A stretch of 33,763 nucleotides of DNA, taken from assembly GCF_001557235.1 (NCBI RefSeq), contig NZ_LSJI01000113.1, forward strand, positions 1 through 33,763, given 5' to 3'. This DNA comes from Phenylobacterium sp. CCH9-H3. Its GTDB lineage: Bacteria > Pseudomonadota > Alphaproteobacteria > Caulobacterales > Caulobacteraceae. Within the stretch, counting starts at the first letter, position 1. Each line of letters opens with the position of its first letter. Under the pieces are notes generated by a model that saw only the letters and a list, made by a program, of their open reading frames with translations, did not search any database and was not told where the DNA came from. A program made the position numbers and the translations under genes. Below are positions 1-8,829 of this stretch, piece after piece.

Positions 1-567
1 AGCGTGGACACCGGCCTGATCGGACGCGAACTGGAGGTCCTGACTGCCCAGGCCGAACCCAGCCCCGAGGCCCTGGCGACGGCCGGCTGGGCGTTCCGCG
101 AGGCGGTGGAGCGGCGGGCCGGCCATGTGACGCCGTGGGTGGATCTCAAGGGCTTCCGCCTCAACGCCCCGGCCGTGGAGACCACCCGCCTGTTCCACGG
201 GGACCGCGCCGTGGAGGTGGAGATGCCGCTGGAGCCTTCCCGCTTCATCCATGTGGAGAGCGAGGAGGAGGTGGTCGTCTTCGAGGGTGGCGAGGCCTTC
301 GTGTTCCGCGACCATCCGCCCGCCGCCGATGCCTCCGGTTCCGCCGGCGACGGATCGATCCGGGCGCCCATGCCCGGAAAAGTCACCCAGATCTCGGTGA
401 AGGCCGGCGACAAGGTCGCCAAGGGCCAGCCGCTGCTGACGCTGGAGGCCATGAAGATGGAACACGCCCTGGCCGCGCCGTTCGACGGCGTGGTGGCCGA
501 GCTGTCGGCGGAGCTGGGGGCCCAGGTCAGCGAAGGCGCTGTTCTGGCGAAGCTGACGGCGGCCTAG
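1..567 (+). CDS. Biotin-dependent acyl-CoA carboxylase alpha subunit, C-terminal part (methylcrotonyl-CoA carboxylase type), 5' partial
   Basis: The reading frame is open from base 1 to a TAG at 565-567, so this is the 3' end of a longer gene. The last ~75 residues are a biotinyl-carrier domain with the hallmark EAMKMEH; the lysine codon at 454-456 is the predicted biotinylation site. The preceding segment, beginning [11 protein letters not shown], resembles the end of the biotin carboxylase and the linker region of methylcrotonyl-, propionyl- or geranyl-CoA carboxylase alpha chains. The family carboxylates biotin with ATP and bicarbonate and passes the carboxyl group to an acyl-CoA through a beta subunit. 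The first residues best fit the methylcrotonyl type used in leucine breakdown, but the deciding partner genes lie outside the window. The carrier domain is certain; the substrate is not. Confidence 0.88.
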   Translation, partial: SVDTGLIGRELEVLTAQAEPSPEALATAGWAFREAVERRAGHVTPWVDLKGFRLNAPAVETTRLFHGDRAVEVEMPLEPSRFIHVESEEEVVVFEGGEAFVFRDHPPAADASGSAGDGSIRAPMPGKVTQISVKAGDKVAKGQPLLTLEAMKMEHALAAPFDGVVAELSAELGAQVSEGAVLAKLTAA

Positions 568-595
568 GTTGCGGCTGGCGGGGCGGGGAGCGGAC

Positions 596-1567
596 ATGGA
601 TCTGGATCGGCGCGCGCTAATCCTGGGCCTGGCGGCGGCCTCATTGTCTTCCGCCTCGGCGCGCGCGCAGACGTGGACGGCTCCGGCGCCGGAGCGCGAG
701 TTTCGCGTGCCGGTTCGCGGCGGCCATGTCTATGTCCGGGTGAATGGGGACTTGAAAGCGGCCCGGGCGCCGGTGGTGTGCGCCCACGGCGGGCCCGGCG
801 GCAGCCACGCCTATTTCCTGCCCTCACTGCAGATGGCGGACGAGCGGGCCGTGATCCTCTACGACCAGCTCGATAGCGGCCTGTCGGACCGGCCCAACGA
901 TCCGGCGAACTGGACCGTGGAGCGGTTCGTGTCCGAAGTGGACGCCATCCGCGCCGCGCTCGACCTGCCGAAGCTGCACCTCGTGGGCCACTCCTGGGGT
1001 TCGACCATCGCGCTTGAGTATGCGGCCCGCCAGCCCGGAGGACTGCGGAGCGTGACCCTGGGCAGCCCGCTGATCTCCACCAAGAGCTGGACGCGGAGCA
1101 CCCTGGCTCAGCTCGCCAAGCTGCCCCCCGAGGTGGTCCGCACCATCAACACCCTGGAGGCGGCCGGCGACACGGCCAATCCCGCCTACGAGAAGGCGAT
1201 GGCGGTCTTCTACGACCGGTACGCAGCGCGACGGCCGCGACCGGCCTACGTTCGGGACTACGCCGCGGCGCGAAATCTCGTCCTGAACAGAAGCCTCTAC
1301 GAGGGCATGTGGGGGCCCGGCGAGATCCGGGCCACGGGCAGCCTGAAGACCTATGACGGAGAGCCGTTGCTGCCGCGCGTCGCGACACCCGCGCTGGTGA
1401 TCACCGGCGAGCATGACGAGATGACCGCGGACGTGCTGAAGCCGCTGGTGGCGCGGATGCCGTCGGCAAGGCTGGTGGTCGTTCCCGATGCCGGCCATGC
1501 CATGCCGGCCACCCACGCCGAACCCTACGTGGCCGCCGTCCGCGCGCATCTCGCCCGACACGACTAG
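596..1567 (+). CDS. Exported alpha/beta hydrolase, proline iminopeptidase-like (peptidase family S33)
   Basis: This 323-residue protein has an alpha/beta-hydrolase core. HGGPGG at ~64-69 is the oxyanion loop typical of prolyl aminopeptidases, GHSWGS carries the nucleophile Ser133, and Asp274 (GEHDEM) and His301 (DAGHAM) complete the triad. The N-terminus, DRRALILGLAAASLSSASARAQ or so, has a twin arginine, a hydrophobic stretch and an Ala-x-Ala-like site, so export, possibly by Tat, is likely. I chose ATG 596 because GGGGAG lies 6 bases upstream; a TTG at 569 in the same frame has no comparable site. The gene follows the carboxylase with a 28-base gap and may be co-transcribed. S33 enzymes release N-terminal proline from peptides, but related hydrolases act on esters or amides, so the substrate is open. 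Confidence 0.85.
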   Translation: MDLDRRALILGLAAASLSSASARAQTWTAPAPEREFRVPVRGGHVYVRVNGDLKAARAPVVCAHGGPGGSHAYFLPSLQMADERAVILYDQLDSGLSDRPNDPANWTVERFVSEVDAIRAALDLPKLHLVGHSWGSTIALEYAARQPGGLRSVTLGSPLISTKSWTRSTLAQLAKLPPEVVRTINTLEAAGDTANPAYEKAMAVFYDRYAARRPRPAYVRDYAAARNLVLNRSLYEGMWGPGEIRATGSLKTYDGEPLLPRVATPALVITGEHDEMTADVLKPLVARMPSARLVVVPDAGHAMPATHAEPYVAAVRAHLARHD

Positions 1568-1572
1568 GCAGG

Positions 1573-2793
1573 CTATCCGTCGGCGCCCGCGACCACGCCG
1601 GCGTCGTGCAGGCGCGCGATCTCGCCGCCGCTGAGGCCCAGGACATCGGCCAGGACCTCGTCGGTGTGCTGCCCCAGGCGCGGCGCGGGCGTCACCGGGC
1701 CACGCTCGTCCTGCGGGATGGTGCCCATGGCGCCGGGCGCGGGGTAGCTGAGACCGCTGGGGTGGCGGATGGTCTCGAACAGCGGATTGTCCTTGAAGAG
1801 GCGCGGGTCTTCCAGCGCCGCCTCTAGCGTCTGGTAGCTGCCCCAGGTGACCCCGCCCGCATCGAACGCCGGGGTCAGCTCGGCCGCGGTCTTGGCGGCG
1901 AAGGCGCGCTCGAACAGCGGATAGAGCCGGGCGCGATGTTCGAACCGCAGGCCCTCGTCCTTGGCGAACGAGACCCCGAGCTCGGCTTCCAAGGCGGCCG
2001 CCTCGGCGCCGATGCCAAGCGCCTCCAGCGCCTTGCTCCACTGCTTGGGCGTGATGGCCAGCAGCATCAGCTTCTGTCCGTCCTTGGTGGTGAAGTCGCG
2101 GCCGAAGGCGCCGAAGACGTCATTGCCCATGCGGGGACGCTGGTGGCCGGTGAGCCAGGTTTCGGCGGTAAAGCCGAGGTTGGCCATGGTGGCGGCGCCG
2201 ATGTCGGAGAGCGGCGCGCGGATCTCGCGACCGCCCTGCCCCCGCATCCGCGCCAAGAGGGCCGAGACCATGGCGAAGGCGCAGTAGGCGCCGGTCAGCA
2301 GGTCCCAGGCCGCCAGCACATGGTTCACGGGCCGGTCGTCGCCGACGGGGCCGGTCATGAGGGGCAGGCCCAGGGCCGAATTGATGGTGTAGTCCATGCC
2401 CTGGGACCCGTCGGCCCAGCCCATGACGCGCACGCAGATCAGGTCGTCGCGCAGTGACCTCAGCTTGTCGTAGCCGAGGAAGCCCTCCACCGGAAAGTTG
2501 GTGACGAAGAGCCCCCCGTCCTCGCCCGGCGCGGCCGCCAGGCGCTGGGCGATCTCGCGCCCTTGCGGGCTGGCGAGGTCGATGGCGACCGACTTCTTGC
2601 CCTTGTTCAGGCCCTCCCAGTAGAGGCTGGCCCCGTTCTGCGCGAGCGGCCAGCGGCGGAAGTCCGGGCCGCCGCCGATGTTGTCGAAGCGGATCACCTC
2701 CGCCCCCATCTGGGCGAGGTAGAGGCCGCAGGTCGGCGCCGCCACGAAGGCCGAGCCCTCGACCACGCGAAGGCCTTTCAGCAGGTCGTACAT
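1573..2793 (-). CDS. CaiB/BaiF family (class III) CoA-transferase
   Basis: This 406-residue protein is the usual length for class III CoA-transferases, which move CoA between carboxylic acids through an enzyme-aspartyl anhydride. The N-terminus (LKGLRVVEGSAFVAAPTCG) and the GAEVIRFD segment are characteristic. The aspartate in AWDLLTG (residue ~164) sits where the catalytic Asp of formyl-CoA transferase lies, and the C-terminal PAPRLGQHTDEVL is the standard family ending. ATG 2793 is preceded by a strong GGGAGG site, which makes it better than the in-frame start 45 bases upstream. It follows the aldo/keto reductase on the same strand with a 57-base gap. It ends 5 bases from the convergent hydrolase gene. 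The acid substrate cannot be read from the sequence. Confidence 0.93.
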   Translation of the reverse strand: MYDLLKGLRVVEGSAFVAAPTCGLYLAQMGAEVIRFDNIGGGPDFRRWPLAQNGASLYWEGLNKGKKSVAIDLASPQGREIAQRLAAAPGEDGGLFVTNFPVEGFLGYDKLRSLRDDLICVRVMGWADGSQGMDYTINSALGLPLMTGPVGDDRPVNHVLAAWDLLTGAYCAFAMVSALLARMRGQGGREIRAPLSDIGAATMANLGFTAETWLTGHQRPRMGNDVFGAFGRDFTTKDGQKLMLLAITPKQWSKALEALGIGAEAAALEAELGVSFAKDEGLRFEHRARLYPLFERAFAAKTAAELTPAFDAGGVTWGSYQTLEAALEDPRLFKDNPLFETIRHPSGLSYPAPGAMGTIPQDERGPVTPAPRLGQHTDEVLADVLGLSGGEIARLHDAGVVAGADG

Positions 2794-2850
2794 GGTTCCT
2801 CCCGGCGGACTGGCCGGCGTCATTGCAGGCTGACGCACCGTCCGCCAAGC

Positions 2851-3780
2851 TTACTCGACCAGCTTGCTTACCTCGTCCACCTCTTCGGGGGTCAGGCGCC
2901 AGGCGGCGGTGGCGGCGTTGGTCTGCACCTGCTCGGGCGTGGTGGCCCCGGCGATGACGGAGCTGACCACCTCGTGGCCCAGGAGCCAGGCGAAGGCCAG
3001 TTCCAGGATCGTATGGCCGCGCTCCCGGGCCCAGGACTCCAGGGCCTCGATGCGATCGAAGTTGGCGTCGGTCATCGCCGCCTCGCCGCGGGCGCCCCAG
3101 GCCTGGAGACGCGTGCCCGCGGGCGGGGGCTCGCCGCGGCGGTACTTGCCGGACAGCAGGCCCGAAGCCAGGGGGAAGAAGGGCAGGAAGCCCAGGCCGA
3201 AATGCTCGCAGGCGGGCAGCACCTCGCGCTCCACGTCGCGCTCGAGCAGGGAATAGAGGTTCTGCGCCGAGACGAAGCGGCTTTGGCCGGCCGCGGTCCA
3301 GTCGGCGTCGGCGATCTGCCAGCCGGTGTAGTTGGAATTGCCGAGGTAGCGGACCTTGCCCTGGGTGACGAGGTCGTCGAGGGCCCGCAGCGTCTCGTCG
3401 ACGGGGGTGTCGGGATCGGGCTGGTGATGCTGGTAGAGGTCGATGTAGTCGGTCCCCAGCCGGCGCAGGCTGTCCTCCACCGCCTGCATGATCCACCGGC
3501 GCGAGCCGCCGCGCTTGCGGGGATCCTGGCCCACCGGCATGCCGAACTTGGTGGCCAGGACGATGTCTTGCCGCCGCTTGCCCAGGGCCTTGCCCAGGAA
3601 CTCCTCGGACTTGGTCCCGCCGTAGATGTCGGCGGTGTCGAAGAGGGTGACGCCCGCATCGATCGCGGCGTCGACCACCGCCTGGGTCTGCGCCGCGTCG
3701 ATCCGCATGCCGAAGTTGTTGCACCCCAGGCCCACCACACTGACCTTGAGCCCCGAGTTCCCGAGCCTGCGCACCTTCAT
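2851..3780 (-). CDS. Aldo/keto reductase
   Basis: This 309-residue protein is a full-length member of the aldo/keto reductase superfamily, NADPH-dependent carbonyl reductases with a TIM-barrel fold. The catalytic tetrad is visible: Asp48 and Tyr53 in FDTADIYGG, Lys78 in ATKFG, and His119 in LYQHHQPD. The N-terminal RRLGNSGLKVSVVGLGC and the C-terminal VIAGATTPEQVQTN cofactor segment are typical of the YhdN/Tas-like branch with general oxidoreductase roles. ATG 3780 is favoured because a GGGAAG site lies ~8 bases upstream and the family N-terminus begins there. It probably forms an operon with the downstream CoA-transferase and is divergent from the pilus block. The physiological substrate is unknown. 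Confidence 0.93.
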   Translation of the reverse strand: MKVRRLGNSGLKVSVVGLGCNNFGMRIDAAQTQAVVDAAIDAGVTLFDTADIYGGTKSEEFLGKALGKRRQDIVLATKFGMPVGQDPRKRGGSRRWIMQAVEDSLRRLGTDYIDLYQHHQPDPDTPVDETLRALDDLVTQGKVRYLGNSNYTGWQIADADWTAAGQSRFVSAQNLYSLLERDVEREVLPACEHFGLGFLPFFPLASGLLSGKYRRGEPPPAGTRLQAWGARGEAAMTDANFDRIEALESWARERGHTILELAFAWLLGHEVVSSVIAGATTPEQVQTNAATAAWRLTPEEVDEVSKLVE

Positions 3781-3915
3781 CGCCGATCTTCCCTGCATTC
3801 CGCCTTTTCGACGGAGCCTAGCGCCCTGCGCCGGGCGCAAGCCACAGCGGATTAGGGCTCCGGTCACAATCCCTACCGGGCCATTCACCTTGCACGTTGA
3901 GGATATCGCAAGGCG

Positions 3916-3930
3916 GACGTCGTTAACGTC
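3916..3930. repeat. Short inverted repeat in the AKR/cpaB divergent promoter region
   Basis: GACGT-cgtta-ACGTC is a perfect 5-base inverted repeat with a 5-base spacer. It lies 38 bases before the cpaB start in the 187-base gap between two divergent genes, where a regulator could bind. Nothing in the sequence identifies a protein for it, and arms this short can arise by chance. Confidence 0.3.
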
Positions 3931-3967
3931 CCGAGATAACAAGGCAATTGCTGGTCAGGCTCAACGC

Positions 3968-4879
3968 ATGCGCGTCGTAACCATCGTCAGCCTCGCCGCC
4001 TCGGCGGTGCTCGGGCTCGGCGCTCTCTTCGTCGCCAAGATCGCACTTCCCAACGCCTCCGCGGCCAAGACGCCGATGCGGGCAGAGGCTGTCGGCAAGC
4101 CCGTCGTCGTGGCCTCGCGGCCGCTGAAGTACGGCGAGAAGCTGGACGCAGGCATGCTGACCGTCATCAAGGTTCCGGCCAACGCCATCCCCGAAGGCTC
4201 GTTCGCCACCGTCGAGCAGGCGCTGGCGGCGGACCGCGGCGGCGCGCCCGTCGTCCTGGTTCCGGTGGCCTCGCGGGAGGCCCTGCTGCCCGCCAAGCTG
4301 TCCGGCCCCGGCGCCCGCCCTTCGGTCGCCGCCGAGGTGTCGGAGGGCATGCGCGCCTATACGCTGAAGGTCAACGACGCCTCGGGCGTGGGCGGTCATG
4401 CGCTGCCGGGGGACCACGTGGACGTCGTGCTGATGCGCGACCTGACGCCCCAGGGCGAGCAGCGCAACTACATCTCCTACGTCGTGGTCCAGAACGCCCG
4501 GGTCCTGGGCGTCGACCTGAACGCGGACCCCACGTCCAACAAGCCGGCGAGCCCGTCCACGGCGACCATCGAGGTCTCGGTGGAGGACTCCCAGAAACTG
4601 TCCATCGCCGCGACCCTGGGCGAGCTGTCGCTGGCGCTGCGCCGCAACGGCGCCGCCGAGATCGAGGACGCGCCGCCGCTGCGCACGGCCGACTTCCTGG
4701 TCGGCGGCGGGCAACCGCGCACGGGCGGCGGCGCCGTCCGCAGCGCGCCGGCCCCGGCTCGTTCGTCGGCCATCCTCATCATCGAGGGCGAGCCCAGCAA
4801 GCGCTCGCGCACGTCCCGGCGCAGCGCGGCTCCCGCGGCGACACCCCCAGCGGCCGCCGCGCCGACGGCGACGAGTTGA
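3968..4879 (+). CDS. cpaB: Flp/Tad pilus assembly protein CpaB (RcpC), SAF domain
   Basis: This 303-residue protein opens with a single hydrophobic anchor (residues ~3-27). A SAF-type domain follows, including VVVASRPLKYGEKLDAGML and the LPGDHVDVVLM segment, as in CpaB/RcpC of Tad pilus systems. It acts in the periplasm with the secretin. The tail from ~255 is low-complexity Arg/Ser/Pro/Ala, ending in an Ala-Pro-Thr-rich run. ATG 3968 is chosen because the membrane anchor starts there, although the upstream GGTCAGG is only a fair ribosome site. It heads the six-gene block and is followed by cpaC after 13 bases. Expression probably starts in the 187-base gap shared with the divergent aldo/keto reductase. 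Confidence 0.9.
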   Translation: MRVVTIVSLAASAVLGLGALFVAKIALPNASAAKTPMRAEAVGKPVVVASRPLKYGEKLDAGMLTVIKVPANAIPEGSFATVEQALAADRGGAPVVLVPVASREALLPAKLSGPGARPSVAAEVSEGMRAYTLKVNDASGVGGHALPGDHVDVVLMRDLTPQGEQRNYISYVVVQNARVLGVDLNADPTSNKPASPSTATIEVSVEDSQKLSIAATLGELSLALRRNGAAEIEDAPPLRTADFLVGGGQPRTGGGAVRSAPAPARSSAILIIEGEPSKRSRTSRRSAAPAATPPAAAAPTATS

Positions 4880-4892
4880 GGTGACGATCCCG

Positions 4893-6227
4893 ATGCACCG
4901 CTTTACCCGAACCGCGCTCAGCGCCCTCGCCGCCGTGATGGTCGTCGCGGGCGGCCTTGCCGCCACGCCCGCCGCCGCGCAGACCCTGGCCAGCGAGCCG
5001 GTGCAGCGCCGCACCATCCATGTGCCGCGCGACAAGGCTTTGTCCTTCCGCCTGCCGGGCCCGGCCTCGCGGATCGTCATCACCCAGCCCGAGATCGCCA
5101 AGGTCACGGCGACCTCGGACTCGAGCTTCTATGTCCAGGGCATCGAATTCGGCTCGACCAACATGCTGGTCTACGGCCGTGGCGGTCAGCTGTCGGAAGT
5201 GCTGGACGTGCGCGTGGGCTACGACGCCGAGGGCCTGCAACAGGACCTCGTCGCCGCCTTCCCCGGCGAGCCCATTCGCGTGCGCAACCTGGGCGAAGTC
5301 CTGATGCTCACGGGCGAGATCTCAAGCTCGGGCGTGCAGGCCAGCGCCGAGAAGATCGCCGAGAAGTACGCGCCGGATTCGATCATCTCGCGCCTGACGG
5401 TGCAGAACTCGCAGCAGGTGATTCTGGAAGTCCGCATTCTGGAAGCCAGCCGCTCGGCGCTCCAGGACCTGGGGGTCAACCTCGCGATCTTCAACGACTC
5501 GTTCTCGGTGATCACAGGCGCGGGCCTCATCGGCCTCACGCCGGCGCAGGGCGCCATCACCACCACCGGCGGCTCCGGCAGCACGTCGATCAACACCCAG
5601 CTGCAGGCGCTGGAAGAGAAAGGCGCGCTGCGCACCCTGGCCCGCCCGAACCTGGTGGCCATCTCGGGCCAGAAGGCCAGCTTCCTGGCCGGCGGCGAGT
5701 TCCCCTTCCCGGTGCCGCAGGACCTCGACAAGGTGTCGATCGAGTTCAAGCCGTACGGCGTGCGCCTGAACTTCACGCCCAACGTGCAGGACAACGGCTG
5801 GATCCGTCTGGCGGTCGAGCCGGAAGTCAGCCAGCTCGACTACAACAACGCCCTGACGATCCGCGACTTCGTCGTGCCCGCCCTGACCGTGCGCCGCGCG
5901 GCCACCACCCTGGAACTGCGTCCCGGCGACAGCTTCGCCATGGCCGGCCTGTTCCAGCACAACTATGAGAACGCGGTGCAGCAGTTCCCCGGCCTCGGCA
6001 ACCTGCCGGTCCTGGGCGCCCTCTTCCGCTCGGCGCGCTGGAAGCGCTCGGAGAGCGAACTGCTGATCATCGTCACGCCGCGGCTGTCCACGCCGGCAGA
6101 CCGCCAGATCACGCCGATCGACTCCCTGCCGGGCAAGGAGCCGTCCACGGCGGACCTCCTGCTGCGAGGCGCGGCGCACGACAAACCCCTCCCGCGCGAC
6201 GACGGCAAGCCCGCCGCGGTGAAGTGA
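4893..6227 (+). CDS. cpaC: Tad pilus outer-membrane secretin CpaC (RcpA)
   Basis: The protein is 444 residues and forms the outer-membrane channel of the Tad pilus. It has a signal peptide ending ATPAAAQ, then the pilus-assembly N-terminal domain ([20 protein letters not shown] region) and a C-terminal secretin domain. Secretin marks include QQVILEVRILEASR, the ARPNLVAISGQKASFLAGGE segment, VPALTVRRAATTLELRPG, LPVLGALFRS and ELLIIVTPRL. ATG 4893 has GAGGTG nine bases upstream and starts directly with a normal signal peptide; a GTG at 4881 adds four residues. The length matches the Caulobacter type. Its stop overlaps the possible GTG start of cpaE, indicating translational coupling. Confidence 0.94.
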   Translation: MHRFTRTALSALAAVMVVAGGLAATPAAAQTLASEPVQRRTIHVPRDKALSFRLPGPASRIVITQPEIAKVTATSDSSFYVQGIEFGSTNMLVYGRGGQLSEVLDVRVGYDAEGLQQDLVAAFPGEPIRVRNLGEVLMLTGEISSSGVQASAEKIAEKYAPDSIISRLTVQNSQQVILEVRILEASRSALQDLGVNLAIFNDSFSVITGAGLIGLTPAQGAITTTGGSGSTSINTQLQALEEKGALRTLARPNLVAISGQKASFLAGGEFPFPVPQDLDKVSIEFKPYGVRLNFTPNVQDNGWIRLAVEPEVSQLDYNNALTIRDFVVPALTVRRAATTLELRPGDSFAMAGLFQHNYENAVQQFPGLGNLPVLGALFRSARWKRSESELLIIVTPRLSTPADRQITPIDSLPGKEPSTADLLLRGAAHDKPLPRDDGKPAAVK

Positions 6228-7432
6228 AACCCCAGATGCTGCGTTCCAAGTCCGCTTCCTCCTCGACCAACCTGATCCCGGGCCGCCGGATCCTGGCGCT
6301 CGGCGCAAGCCTCGGCGCGCTCGCCGACGGCCCGCTCGCCGGCGCCGCCATCGAGATGGGCTCGGCCTCCAGTCTCGAGGGCCTGCCCGCCGGCGCCGTC
6401 GACCTCGTGCTGATCGACGCCGACGCCTGGGAGGCGCCCGCCCTGGCCGCCTGCGTCAAGGCGCTGTCGGCGCTCCGCACCTGCCCGCCGGTGCTCATGC
6501 TGGGCGCGAACCTGCCCGCCGGCCTGGTCCGCAACGTGCTGCGCCTGCCGGCCTCCGACATCCTGGAAGCGCCCTATACGCCCGAGGACCTGGCGGCCGC
6601 GGTCCAGGCGCTGCTGGCGGACGCCCAGCCGGCGCCCGCCCAAGCGTCGGGCTCGACGTCCCGGTGCTGGGGCGTCACCGGCGCCGTCGGCGGATCCGGC
6701 GCGACCACCATCGCCATCGAGATCGCCCATGCCCTGGCCGTGCAATCGGGGAAGGACCGGTCCGTCTGCCTTGTGGACCTCAACCTCGCGGACGGCGCGG
6801 CGGCGGCCTATCTGGGCAGCCAGCCGACGACCCGCCTGGCCGACTTCGGCCACGCCGCGGATCGCATCGATGCGGCCATGCTGCAGGCCTTCGTGACCCC
6901 GGTCTCCAAGGGCCTGGACCTGATGGCCGGGGTCCGCGACCCCAACGCCTTCGACGCCGTCGGCCGCGACGCCGTCCTGCGCATGCTGGAGGTCGCCTGC
7001 GAGGTCTACGACTGGGTGATCCTGGACCTGCCCCGACATCGCCGGTCGTGGACCCTGGACGCGCTGGCCGGCTGCGACGAGGTGCTGGTCATCTCGGAGC
7101 TGACGGTGCCGGCGCTGCTGGCCGCCCGCGCCTATTCCGACGAGATCGAGGACGCCCTGTCCGCAGGCCTGCGCCCGCGCATCGTGCTGAATCGCCTGGC
7201 CAGCCGGATGTTCGGCCCCGCCCCGTCCATGACCGAGGCGGAGAAGGCCCTGCAGCGCAAGGCCGAGGCCGGCGTCAGTTCGGACTGGGAGGCGGCCGCC
7301 GCCTCCGCCAACCTGGGCGGGCCGATCGCCCAGCACCGGCCCAAGTCCAAGATCGTCAAGGACATCCAGAGCCTGGTGGAACGCCTGGCGGCGCAGCCGC
7401 CGCGCCGCGACAGCCCGGCGAAGGCCGCCTGA
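6224..7432 (+). CDS. cpaE: Tad pilus polar localisation ATPase-like protein CpaE (TadZ)
   Basis: This ~400-residue protein has an N-terminal receiver-like region (residues ~20-130, with LVLIDADAWE where a phosphoacceptor strand would be). A MinD/ParA-type ATPase domain follows from ~148. The P-loop reads GAVGGSGATT, keeping the glycines and threonines but lacking both the signature and the Walker A lysine. That is typical of CpaE/TadZ, which positions the pilus machine rather than acting as a strong ATPase. GTG 6224 overlaps the cpaC stop by four bases; ATG 6236 is an equally possible start and removes four residues. The stop TGA (7430-7432) shares a base with the cpaF ATG. Confidence 0.9.
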   Translation: MKPQMLRSKSASSSTNLIPGRRILALGASLGALADGPLAGAAIEMGSASSLEGLPAGAVDLVLIDADAWEAPALAACVKALSALRTCPPVLMLGANLPAGLVRNVLRLPASDILEAPYTPEDLAAAVQALLADAQPAPAQASGSTSRCWGVTGAVGGSGATTIAIEIAHALAVQSGKDRSVCLVDLNLADGAAAAYLGSQPTTRLADFGHAADRIDAAMLQAFVTPVSKGLDLMAGVRDPNAFDAVGRDAVLRMLEVACEVYDWVILDLPRHRRSWTLDALAGCDEVLVISELTVPALLAARAYSDEIEDALSAGLRPRIVLNRLASRMFGPAPSMTEAEKALQRKAEAGVSSDWEAAAASANLGGPIAQHRPKSKIVKDIQSLVERLAAQPPRRDSPAKAA

Positions 7433-8826
7433 TGGGACGCTTCAGCCTCGCCCGCGCGCAGCCCGCTCCGGCCCAGCCGCAACCGCAGCCCCAGGCCGCG
7501 GCGGCCCAGCCGACGGCGGCGCCCAAGCCGGAACCCAAGTCCAAGGGACCGCCCCGCGACGCCAGCCTCGACCTGCGGCTGCGGCTGCACGGCCGCCTGA
7601 TCGACGAACTGGACCTGTCCAAGCTGGACAAGCTGGAGGAAGGCGAGCTTCGCCGGCAGGTGCTGAACCTGGTGACCCAGTTCGCCCAGGCCGAGCGCAT
7701 GGCGCTGAACACCAAGGAGCTGGCTGAGCTCGGCGCCTCGATCTACGACGAGATGGTGGGCCTGGGGCCCATCGAGCCGCTGCTCAAGGACGAGTCGATC
7801 AACGACATCCTGATCAACGGCCCCTTCCAGGTGTATGTGGAGCGGCGCGGCGAGCTGGAGCTCACGCCCATCCGCTTCCGCGACAACGACCACCTGCTGC
7901 GCATCGTCCAGCGGATCGTCGCCGGCGTCGGCCGCCGGATCGACGAGAGCCAGCCGATGGTGGACGCCCGCCTGGCCGACGGCAGCCGGGTGAACGCGGC
8001 GATCCCGCCGATCGCCATCGACGGCTGCTCGGTCTCGATCCGGAAGTTCTCCAAGAAGCCGCTGACGCTGGAGAAGCTGGTCGAGTTCAAGGCCATGACG
8101 CCGGGGATGGCCGAGTTTCTGTACGGCGCCGTCCGCAGCCGGGTCTCGACCGTGATCTCGGGCGGCACGGGCTCGGGCAAGACGACCCTGCTGAACGCCC
8201 TGTCGGCGGCGATCAGCGAGGGCGAACGCCTGATCACCATCGAGGACGCCGCCGAACTGCAGCTCCAGCAGCCGCACGTGGTGCGCATGGAGACCCGCCC
8301 GCCGAACATCGAGGGCAAGGGCGAGATCCGCCAGCGCGAGCTGGTCAAGAACGCCCTGCGGATGCGTCCCGACCGGGTGATCCTGGGCGAGGTGCGCTCC
8401 GAAGAAGCCTTCGACATGCTGCAGGCCATGAACACGGGCCACGAAGGCTCGATGGCGACCATCCACTCGAACAACCCGCGCGAGGCCATCAGCCGTCTGG
8501 AGCAGATGGTCGCCATGGGCGGGATGAACATCGGCCCGGACGCGGTGCGCTACCAGATCGCCGCCGCCGTCGGCCTGGTCGTGCAGGTCAACCGCCTCTC
8601 CGACGGCAAGCGGAAGGTGACGCACGTCACCGAAATCGTCGGCATGGAGGGCAGCGTCGTGCAGATGCAGGACATCTTCCTGTTCAACCGCACGCACACC
8701 GACGCGGACGGCACGGTCCACGGCGAGCACCGGGCGACGGGCCTGCGCCCGCGCTGCCTGGACGAGATGCTGCGCCGAGGCATCCCGTACGACACGTCCA
8801 ACTTCGATCCGAACAAGGCGCTCTGA
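7432..8826 (+). CDS. cpaF: Tad pilus secretion ATPase CpaF (TadA)
   Basis: This 464-residue protein is the cytoplasmic motor ATPase of the Tad pilus. After a Pro/Gln/Ala-rich leader of ~40 residues come the N-terminal domain (LGPIEPLLKDESINDILING) and the core. The core has Walker A GGTGSGKT (~244-251), an Asp box (TIEDAAEL), Walker B (RVILGEVR) and a His box (GHEGSMATIHSNN). All catalytic motifs are intact, so it should be active. ATG 7432 overlaps the cpaE stop by one base (TGATG) and begins the family N-terminus. tadB starts three bases after its stop. Confidence 0.96.
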   Translation: MGRFSLARAQPAPAQPQPQPQAAAAQPTAAPKPEPKSKGPPRDASLDLRLRLHGRLIDELDLSKLDKLEEGELRRQVLNLVTQFAQAERMALNTKELAELGASIYDEMVGLGPIEPLLKDESINDILINGPFQVYVERRGELELTPIRFRDNDHLLRIVQRIVAGVGRRIDESQPMVDARLADGSRVNAAIPPIAIDGCSVSIRKFSKKPLTLEKLVEFKAMTPGMAEFLYGAVRSRVSTVISGGTGSGKTTLLNALSAAISEGERLITIEDAAELQLQQPHVVRMETRPPNIEGKGEIRQRELVKNALRMRPDRVILGEVRSEEAFDMLQAMNTGHEGSMATIHSNNPREAISRLEQMVAMGGMNIGPDAVRYQIAAAVGLVVQVNRLSDGKRKVTHVTEIVGMEGSVVQMQDIFLFNRTHTDADGTVHGEHRATGLRPRCLDEMLRRGIPYDTSNFDPNKAL

Positions 8827-8829
8827 GCC

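Noticed and set aside
2120..3724. Long open frame on the minus strand across the CoA-transferase and reductase genes
   Set aside because: Its product is Arg/Gly/Pro-rich with no domain and lies out of frame over two clear genes; such frames are expected in GC-rich DNA.
3923..3940. Possible CtrA site (TTAAC ... GATAAC) before cpaB
   Set aside because: CtrA sites have TTAA-N7-TTAA; here the spacing is nine bases and the second half is ATAA, so the match is too weak to annotate.
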